Shown here in pieces: positions 59,065-64,000 of a DNA stretch of 64,000 bases. The DNA comes from Zhihengliuella alba. GTDB lineage: Bacteria > Actinomycetota > Actinomycetes > Actinomycetales > Micrococcaceae. Made by a program: the position numbers and the translations under genes. Position 1 is the first letter of the stretch, and each line of letters opens with the position of its first letter. Location: positions 372,001 to 436,000 of the forward strand of contig NZ_BAABCJ010000002.1 of assembly GCF_039538765.1 (NCBI RefSeq). Reading direction: 5' to 3'. A model generated the notes under the pieces. That model was not told where the DNA came from, did no database searches, and worked only from the letters and a program-made list of their open reading frames with translations.

Positions 59065-59967
59065 GTGGAGAACCCAGAGCACCAGCACCGAACCGGACCG
59101 ACTCAGCACACGGACGGGCGCGCGGCCCATCGCAGCGACGGGCCGCCGCGCGGCACCGGCGGCGGCCGACCTTCTCACGGCAGCGAGGAGCACGCCTTCG
59201 ACAAGGCGTACTGGGAGGAGCACTGGGAGCAGGCCGATCCCCGTGACACCGGGCCCGACACCCCGCCCAACCCCTACCTCGCCGAGGAGGTCCGGGGCCT
59301 GGCACCGGGAACCGCGCTCGACGCCGGATGCGGGACCGGAGCGGAGGCCGTCCACCTCGCGTCCCTGGGGTGGCGGGTCACCGGTGCGGACATCTCGTCG
59401 GCGGCGCTGGCGTCCGCCGCCGAGCGGGCCCGGGCGGCCGGGGTCGAGGACCGCACCACCTGGCTCGAGACAGACCTGAGCCAGTGGCGCCCCGCCGAGC
59501 ACTGGGACCTGGTCACCACGCACTACGCGCATCCGGCCATGCCGCAGCTGGAGTTCTACCGTCGCCTCGCCCGCTGGGTCGCCCCGGGCGGAACACTCCT
59601 GCTCGTCGGCCACCTGCACACGCACGGCTCCGGGGACGACGCGCACACGCACGAACACGGACCGGACGAACACGGGCCGGACGAACACGGGCCGGACGAA
59701 CACGGGCACGCACACACGTCACCCCGATCCGGCGACCACGGTGCGCAGGCGCACGGCTCGGAGGGAACGGACGGACACGGCGGCGACGACGGATTCGAGC
59801 CGCCCGAGGAGGCGACGGTGACGCTGGCCGACATGGTGGCCGTGCTGGATCCGGCCCTGTGGTCCGTGGAGACGGCCAAGGAGAACACGCGCGAGTTCCC
59901 CCGGCCGGACGGCCAGACCCGGGTCCTGCACGACGTCATCGTCCGCGCCACGCGCGTTCCGGAGTGA
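59065..59967 (+). CDS. SAM-dependent methyltransferase with His-rich insert
   Basis: A 300-aa class I methyltransferase. The SAM motif I reads ALDAGCGTGAEAVHLASLGWRVTGADIS, motif II ends in D of TDLSQW and post-motif LVTTHYAHP follows. Between the last two strands lies a 60-residue His/Asp/Gly-rich stretch (HLHTHGSGDDAHTHEHGPDEHG...) that looks like a metal-binding or disordered insert. The first 45 residues are also polar and low-complexity. GTG 59065 lies 6 nt after CAGACT. Its substrate is unknown; TehB- or UbiE-like roles are both possible. Confidence 0.85.
   Translation: MENPEHQHRTGPTQHTDGRAAHRSDGPPRGTGGGRPSHGSEEHAFDKAYWEEHWEQADPRDTGPDTPPNPYLAEEVRGLAPGTALDAGCGTGAEAVHLASLGWRVTGADISSAALASAAERARAAGVEDRTTWLETDLSQWRPAEHWDLVTTHYAHPAMPQLEFYRRLARWVAPGGTLLLVGHLHTHGSGDDAHTHEHGPDEHGPDEHGPDEHGHAHTSPRSGDHGAQAHGSEGTDGHGGDDGFEPPEEATVTLADMVAVLDPALWSVETAKENTREFPRPDGQTRVLHDVIVRATRVPE
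59653..59709 (+). repeat. 15-bp tandem repeats coding EHGPD
   Basis: Three full copies and a partial fourth of GAACACGGGCCGGAC-type 15-bp units, in frame in the methyltransferase, code EHGPD repeats of the His-rich insert. Confidence 0.85.
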
Positions 59968-60001
59968 GCACTCCCCGGCGGCGGGTGTGAGCAGCACCGC
60001 T

Positions 60002-60058
60002 GGCGATGCCCGGCCGCCGGGTCAGGGGCGGCCGGGTCAGGGGCGGCCGGGCATCGCC
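60002..60058. terminator. Hairpin terminator at the 3' end of convergent genes
   Basis: Seventeen-bp perfect stem (60002-60018 with 60042-60058) and a 23-nt loop. The right arm lies inside the end of the dioxygenase gene. The loop holds 15-bp repeats (60016-60045). It may end both convergent transcripts. Confidence 0.65.
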
Positions 60059-61071
60059 CCGCTGGTCCCCGGGCCCGAGCCCATGACCCAGCCCGAGTGC
60101 GCCTCGGTGCGGGTGTCCACCCCGACCGTCAGGCGGGCGACGAATCCCGTGCCCTGCCGCGTCACCTCGGCCAGCTGGCGCTCGCCGCCGTCATCGCCGA
60201 AGACCAGGTCGGAGCCCAGACGCACGTTCTCCAGGTTGCGCCGGGAGGGCTCGTAACCGGCTGCGGCGTAGGCCTCGTCGCACGCGTCCTCCGGGAAGGC
60301 GACCTGGCTGACGGCGATGGCGTTGTCCGCGGAGACGATCGAGCTCTGGTCCGGGTAGACCTCGAAGTGGATGTGGGGCCAGCGGCCCGCGTAGCAGCCG
60401 GGGAAGATCGTCCGGAACCGGACCCGGCCGGCGTCGTCGGCGATCTGCACCCCGCGCAGATAGTTCTGCTCGGCGGCCTCGGCCGAGTACATCGAGTAGT
60501 TCCCGGCCCGGTCCGCCTGCCAGACGTACACCGCAGCGCCCGCGAACGGCGCGTCGCCGGCGGCGATGTCCACGATCTGCAGCTCCAGGTCCAACAGCAC
60601 GCCCTCGGCGGTCCCGGACGCCTCCCCGTAGCTGCTCCTGATGTCCGAGCGGACCACCCCGCTCTGGGTCAGGGCGTCCGGACCGTTGGAGCCGTCCGCG
60701 GGGTAGGGTCCCGAGGTCTCGTCGGGGATCTCGGGCACGCTGCCCGCGCCTCGCGCGGCCGTGACGCCCTCCTCGGCCGGGGCGGGCGAGCAGGCGGCGA
60801 GCCCGGCCGCGAGCGCGCCCAGGCCGAGCACGCGCAGGAGACCGCGGCGCTGGAGGAGGGTGTCGACGTCGAACGCGAGGCCCTGCTCCTCGAGGACCTC
60901 GCTCTGGCGGGGAAGCCGGCGTCCGGCGAAGACTCGCGAGCCGTCCGACGGGATGGCCGGGGCGTCCTCGAGCTCGCCGAGCCCCTCGTCCAGGTCCTCG
61001 CTGCGGCGCAGCGGTACGCCGTCGGGGGCGGTCTCGGCCGTGAGCTCGGTACTGGCCGGGTTCGAGTTCAT
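60037..61071 (-). CDS. Exported intradiol ring-cleavage dioxygenase-like lipoprotein
   Basis: A 344-aa protein. A hydrophilic N-terminal 74 residues precede a twin-arginine type signal (QRRGLLRVLGLGALAAGL) ending in lipobox LAAC (Cys94), so it should be exported by Tat and lipid-anchored. The fold of intradiol dioxygenases follows: VYVWQADRAGNYSMY with a ligand Tyr, and FPGCYAGRWPHIHFEVYP with Tyr and two ligand His in PHIHF. Secreted relatives cleave catechols at the cell surface. GAGGAG precedes ATG 61071; the unusual distance of the signal from the start raises doubt about the start. Reaction not shown. Confidence 0.88.
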   Translation of the reverse strand: MNSNPASTELTAETAPDGVPLRRSEDLDEGLGELEDAPAIPSDGSRVFAGRRLPRQSEVLEEQGLAFDVDTLLQRRGLLRVLGLGALAAGLAACSPAPAEEGVTAARGAGSVPEIPDETSGPYPADGSNGPDALTQSGVVRSDIRSSYGEASGTAEGVLLDLELQIVDIAAGDAPFAGAAVYVWQADRAGNYSMYSAEAAEQNYLRGVQIADDAGRVRFRTIFPGCYAGRWPHIHFEVYPDQSSIVSADNAIAVSQVAFPEDACDEAYAAAGYEPSRRNLENVRLGSDLVFGDDGGERQLAEVTRQGTGFVARLTVGVDTRTEAHSGWVMGSGPGTSGAMPGRP

Positions 61072-61240
61072 CTGTACTCCTCTTCGTCGAGGCTGTGCTC
61101 CGGACCTGCAGTACGGGCGGTCCGCGGCGGCGGACCGTCTTTCGAGGCGTCTGAGACGGACTCTAGGCTGTGGACCTCGACGGAAGCTGGGCCGTGGTCG
61201 GATTCTACCTGTGCGTCCGCGGGACGGCGGCCGGACAGAA

Positions 61241-61270
61241 CGACGCCGCCCGGAGAACCGGGCGGCGTCG
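61241..61270 (-). terminator. Terminator after sodA
   Basis: Thirteen-bp perfect stem (61241-61253 with 61258-61270) with loop AGAA, 47 bp past the sodA stop codon; a run of T follows on neither strand. Confidence 0.75.
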
Positions 61271-61316
61271 CACTGTCTTGTTGATCCCGCCTTGAGACTG
61301 CCGGCGGGCGGACCGG

Positions 61317-61949
61317 CTAGGAGCCGAGGGTGATGAGCTTCGGGGCGCCGGCGCGGGCCGCCTCGAAGCGGGCCGAGACGTCGGCCCAGTTCACGATGTT
61401 CCAGAAGGCCTTGACGTAGTCGGCCTTGACGTTCTGGTAGTCGAGGTAGAAGGCGTGCTCCCACATGTCCAGCATGAGCAGCGGGGTGGTGGCCACCGGG
61501 ACGCCGTTCTGCTGGTCGTACATCTGCTCGATCACCAGGTTGCCACCGATGGGCTCGTAGGCGAGGATCGCCCAGCCGGAGCCCTGGATGGTGGTCGCCG
61601 CACCGGTGAAGTGGCCCACGAAGCCGTCGAACGAGCCGAAGAACTCGTCGATCGCCGCAGCCAGCTCGCCGGTCGGCTTGTCGCCCCCCTCCGGGGAGAG
61701 GTTGTTCCAGAAGATCGAGTGGTTGATGTGGCCACCCAGGTTGAACTGCAGGTCCTTGGAGAGCTTCGCGGCAGCGGCGGCGTCGCCGTTGCCACGGGCC
61801 TCGGCCATCTTCTCCAGCGCGGTGTTCGCGCCGGTGACGTAGGCGTTGTGGTGCTTGGAGTGGTGCAGCTCCATGATCCGCGCCGAGATGTGCGGCTCGA
61901 GGGCGGCGTAGTCGTAGTTCAACTCCGGCAGGGTGTACTTGGCAGTCAT
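61317..61949 (-). CDS. sodA: Superoxide dismutase, Mn/Fe family
   Basis: A 210-aa enzyme converting superoxide to H2O2 and O2. Typical opening YTLPELNYDYAALEPHISARIMELHHSKHHNAYVTG, metal ligands His (MELHHSKHH, QFNLGGHINHSIFW), Asp and His in LLMLDMWEHAFYLDY. Mn or Fe use cannot be certain, although GGHINHSIFW is usual for Mn forms. AAAGGAAG lies before ATG 61949. Confidence 0.97.
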   Translation of the reverse strand: MTAKYTLPELNYDYAALEPHISARIMELHHSKHHNAYVTGANTALEKMAEARGNGDAAAAAKLSKDLQFNLGGHINHSIFWNNLSPEGGDKPTGELAAAIDEFFGSFDGFVGHFTGAATTIQGSGWAILAYEPIGGNLVIEQMYDQQNGVPVATTPLLMLDMWEHAFYLDYQNVKADYVKAFWNIVNWADVSARFEAARAGAPKLITLGS

Positions 61950-62159
61950 GCCACTTCCTTTCGTTGGTTCGCGTGCAGGATGCACGCTCGTGACGTCTCA
62001 CGCGCCTCGGCCCCACGGTGGCCGCGCCCCGAGGGACACGTCAACAGGACTCCGGCGCTCAGCTTCACTTCAGACCGTGCTCTGCGGAATCGCCCAGCAG
62101 CCCTTCAGGCGCCGTCGACCGCGTAGCCACGTCCCAGACTGCCACATAGTCACTGCAAG

Positions 62160-62693
62160 TCACAGTGACGTTGCGGTATGGAACGAACGGTCTCGGTAGA
62201 TGAGCGGAGTGCCCTCCCCCGGGCCCTCCAGGACCTCGACGACCTCGGCCGCCACCAGGACCGATCCACCGATCGGCAGGCGCTCGAGGAGCCGGCAGCG
62301 CAGCGCCCAGGGAGCGTCCACGAGCACGGGGTCGCCGTCGGCCGCGCGGTACCAGGTGCCCTGGGCGAAACGCTCGGCGCCCGGCGTGGAGAAGGCCCGG
62401 ACGGCGTCGAGCTGCTCGGCGGCCATGAGGTGGACCACGACGTGCTCGGCCTCGAGGAGCCGCTGCGCCGACCGCCCGCCCGAGACGGAGAACGAGAGCA
62501 CTGCGGGGTCGACGGCCACCGAGGCCACCGACGAGGCGGTGATGCCGACGGGGCCCGCCGCGGCGCCGTCGTCCCCCTCCGGGGCCATGGCCGTGACGAT
62601 GGCGATGCCGGCCGGGTGGGAGCGGAACGCCCGGCGGAAGAGCTCCCCGGTCGCCGCGTGCTGCGCGGCCGTCTCCTGGTGCGTGATAGTCAT
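62160..62693 (-). CDS. Flavin reductase-like domain protein
   Basis: A 177-aa FMN-binding split-barrel flavin reductase: LFRRAFRSHPAGIAIVTAM, VGITASSVASVAVDPAVLSFSVSGGRSAQRLLEAEHVVVHLM are family blocks. It provides reduced FMN to a monooxygenase or reduces flavins directly. The ATG at 62693 has no close SD but is 60 bp past the -10 box of a SoxR-type promoter. It is the likely target of the soxR gene downstream on the same strand. Confidence 0.9.
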   Translation of the reverse strand: MTITHQETAAQHAATGELFRRAFRSHPAGIAIVTAMAPEGDDGAAAGPVGITASSVASVAVDPAVLSFSVSGGRSAQRLLEAEHVVVHLMAAEQLDAVRAFSTPGAERFAQGTWYRAADGDPVLVDAPWALRCRLLERLPIGGSVLVAAEVVEVLEGPGEGTPLIYRDRSFHTATSL

Positions 62694-62753
62694 GCCCTCG
62701 CCTTCGCGTAGGTTCTCGCGTGCTGCGGCCCGGAACCCTCCCGGACACCACTC

Positions 62754-62784
62754 ACGCTAGGACCTCAACTTTAGTTGAGGTCAA
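62754..62784 (-). promoter_or_regulatory. SoxR-type promoter and operator
   Basis: On the reverse strand, -35 TTGACC (62779-62784) and -10 TAGCGT (62754-62759) are 19 bp apart, the long spacer that MerR-family activators require. The spacer lies within a palindrome with arms GACCTCAACT and AGTTGAGGTC (62761-62782), matching the known SoxR box CCTCAA...TTGAGG. It drives the flavin reductase gene. Confidence 0.9.
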
Positions 62785-62839
62785 GGGAGATCGTCACGAT
62801 GTGAGCCAATGCACACCGCATTGGAGGCTCGCACCCCGC

Positions 62840-63301
62840 TCAGATGTCGAGGGCGGGGGCGCCGGGGCCCTCGGTGCCGAGGACGTCGTCCGGATTGACC
62901 ATGCGGCACGCTGTCAGCGAGAGGCAGCCGCAGCCGATGCAGCCGTCCAGCCGGTCCCGCAGGTGGGTCAGCCGGACGATCCGGTCCTCGATCACGTCCC
63001 GCCATGCGCTGGACATCCGCTGCCAGTCCTCCTGGCTGGGCACCCCGTCCCGGGGCAGATGCTCCAGGGCCGCCGCGACGGTCGCCAGGGGGATGCCCGC
63101 CCGCTGCGCCGCACGGATCACGGCGACGCGGCGCAGCACAGACCGCGGGTAGCGCCGCTGGTTTCCGGCGGTGCGTCGGCTGTGGATGAGCCCCTTGCGC
63201 TCGTAGAAGTGCAGGGCGGAGACCGCCAGGCCGCTGCGCTCGGCGAGCTGGCCGACGGTGAGCTCCTCCTCCGGATGCTGCTCCAACGGATGCTGCTCCA
63301 C
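62840..63301 (-). CDS. soxR: Redox-sensitive transcriptional activator SoxR
   Basis: A 153-aa MerR-family regulator with a [2Fe-2S] cluster. The HTH reads LTVGQLAERSGLAVSALHFYERKGLIHSRRTAGNQRRY, followed by a dimerisation helix and CIGCGCLSLTAC, the four-Cys cluster motif of SoxR. GTG 63301 is chosen: it is 7 bp past the stop codon of the upstream gene and just ahead of the conserved HTH; a short EQHPLEQHPEEE repeat precedes the HTH. It sits beside the SoxR box at 62761-62782. Confidence 0.93.
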   Translation of the reverse strand: MEQHPLEQHPEEELTVGQLAERSGLAVSALHFYERKGLIHSRRTAGNQRRYPRSVLRRVAVIRAAQRAGIPLATVAAALEHLPRDGVPSQEDWQRMSSAWRDVIEDRIVRLTHLRDRLDGCIGCGCLSLTACRMVNPDDVLGTEGPGAPALDI

Positions 63302-63308
63302 CGGCCGC

Positions 63309-63587
63309 TCAGCCGCGGTGGGTGGTCTTGTAGGGCTGGCCCGCCTGGTCGTAGGTGATCCACTCCCCCACGGGCTCGCCGGCCTCGAAATGCCCCGAGC
63401 GCTTGAGCGTCCCATCCACGCGGTACCACTCCCAGTAGCCCGTGGGCTGGCCGTCCTCGACGCGGCCCTTGGACCAGCGAGTGGTGCCGTTGGCGTGGTA
63501 CTTGATGGTGAAGCCGTCCACGACCTCGCTGCGCTTGGGAGCGGGCCCGCCCGCCTTCTCGTCGCTCGTAGCTCTCTCGTCGCTCAC
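63309..63587 (-). CDS. MORN-repeat / YwqK-type protein
   Basis: A 92-aa protein with three short beta-repeats of the MORN/YwqK type: FTIKYHANGTTRWSKGRVEDGQPTGYWEWYRVDGTLKRSGHFEAGEPVGEWITY. In databases such proteins carry the label toxin-antitoxin YwqK family antitoxin, but no toxin is visible. GTG 63587 is used; the frame stays open to a GTG at 63743 through a repeat-rich stretch, so a longer form is possible. It is upstream of soxR on the same strand, probably co-transcribed. Confidence 0.8.
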   Translation of the reverse strand: MSDERATSDEKAGGPAPKRSEVVDGFTIKYHANGTTRWSKGRVEDGQPTGYWEWYRVDGTLKRSGHFEAGEPVGEWITYDQAGQPYKTTHRG

Positions 63588-63926
63588 TCGATCCACCGTC
63601 CGTCCCTCGTCCTCGGTCCCGTTGCGCCCGTCCTCGGTCCCTTTGCGCCCGTCGTCGGTCCGCGCCAGCTTCGCGGCCTGCCGGACCGCTGCGCGCGGGC
63701 CCGGCCGATGCCGTATTCCTGCCGGCAGTACCGTCAGGGCCACGCAGTGGCTAGTGTCGCCCTCGGGACCGCCATGGACCGTGCGGCCGACGCTCCGGCC
63801 TGCAGCGTCAAATGTACGCCGTCGCCGGGCTCACCGCCCGGCCGCCCATGGCCGGGGACCAAGCCAGGCCAGGAGGTACGGGCCAGGAGGACAGGCACCA
63901 CCGGGATTCGAGGGGATGGAGCGGGT
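63588..63926. other. 339-bp gene-free stretch
   Basis: Between the MORN-type gene and the DUF1622 gene. It holds a 21-bp imperfect tandem repeat (about 63610-63660, units like GTTGCGCCCGTCCTCGGTCCC) and a direct repeat GGCCAGGAGG near 63880-63905. No gene of normal composition is seen. It could contain the promoters of the divergent neighbours. Confidence 0.5.
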
Positions 63927-64000
63927 ATGGACTTCCAGGAGGTCATGGAGACCGTCGGCAAGGCCGTCGACGTCGCCGGCGTGGCGGCGATCATCGTCGG
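63927..64000 (+). CDS. DUF1622 family membrane protein (N-terminus only)
   Basis: The start of a gene running out of the window. It reads MDFQEVMETVGKAVDVAGVA followed by AIIVG, like the first helix of DUF1622 proteins. A GGAG site lies 5 nt upstream of ATG 63927. Only about 24 residues are visible, so the assignment is preliminary. Confidence 0.55.
   Translation, partial: MDFQEVMETVGKAVDVAGVAAIIV

Noticed and set aside
63309..63587. Toxin-antitoxin pair around the MORN-type gene
   Set aside because: The label comes from a family name; no toxin gene is adjacent. The neighbour is soxR.
63734..63994. 86-residue reverse open frame at the right end
   Set aside because: No family or ribosome site; overlaps the DUF1622 start, which has a good site and a matching N-terminus.

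Overview
The window is GC-rich DNA (roughly 70 percent by eye) from a high-GC Gram-positive bacterium, most likely an actinobacterium of the order Micrococcales and probably Micrococcaceae. This rests on the monomeric isocitrate dehydrogenase, an actinobacterial DUF6350 membrane protein beside purN, an MgtA-type mannosyltransferase, a CE1759-type FMN reductase, a stand-alone bkd 2-oxoacid dehydrogenase operon with a divergent Lrp/AsnC gene, and many genes that start directly after a TANNNT -10 box (leaderless type). No rRNA, tRNA, CRISPR array, integrase or insertion sequence was recognised. Genus-level placement is inference.

Layout. 0-22 kb is metabolic backbone with interruptions: the end of a peptide ABC ATPase, icd, an N-acetylglucosamine-kinase-like ATPase, purH, a lipoprotein, a DUF4303 protein, a non-canonical Nramp-type transporter, an MFS carrier, a cytosolic-looking subtilase with a small propeptide-like partner, purN, a DinB-like protein, DUF6350 and TauE/SafE membrane proteins, mgtA, two homoprotocatechuate-pathway enzymes and an FMN reductase. 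22-30 kb is a stress and surface cluster: DUF6328, Dps, CsbD, an isochorismatase-fold hydrolase, a stress-type SDR, several very acidic low-complexity proteins, a Rho-N-like protein and a CDF transporter coupled to a binding-protein-like lipoprotein. 30-44 kb is accessory: a SpoIID-domain protein, an HGS-motif protein, hydrolases, two look-alike XRE-cupin regulator/transporter modules, an SDR and an isochorismatase-fold protein with altered catalytic residues, a lower-GC patch with two nucleases, and two VanZ proteins.

44-50.7 kb is a five-gene catabolic operon (binding protein, permease, ATPase, Gfo/Idh dehydrogenase, FAD amine oxidase) divergent from a LacI regulator, with two identical palindromic operators between them. 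50.7-59 kb holds helicase hrpB, a TetR regulator and bkdABC-type E1 alpha, E1 beta and E2 genes divergent from Lrp/AsnC. 59-64 kb is redox-themed: a His-rich methyltransferase, a Tat/lipoprotein intradiol dioxygenase, superoxide dismutase, a flavin reductase behind a textbook SoxR promoter, SoxR itself, a MORN-repeat protein and the start of a DUF1622 protein.

The strongest unexplained signals are the two XRE-cupin/transporter pairs that share a GTTGCAC operator word, the twin LacI operators over an amino-acid/FAD-oxidase operon, the SoxR promoter, the subtilase with a separate propeptide-like protein, and two enzymes whose catalytic residues are replaced.
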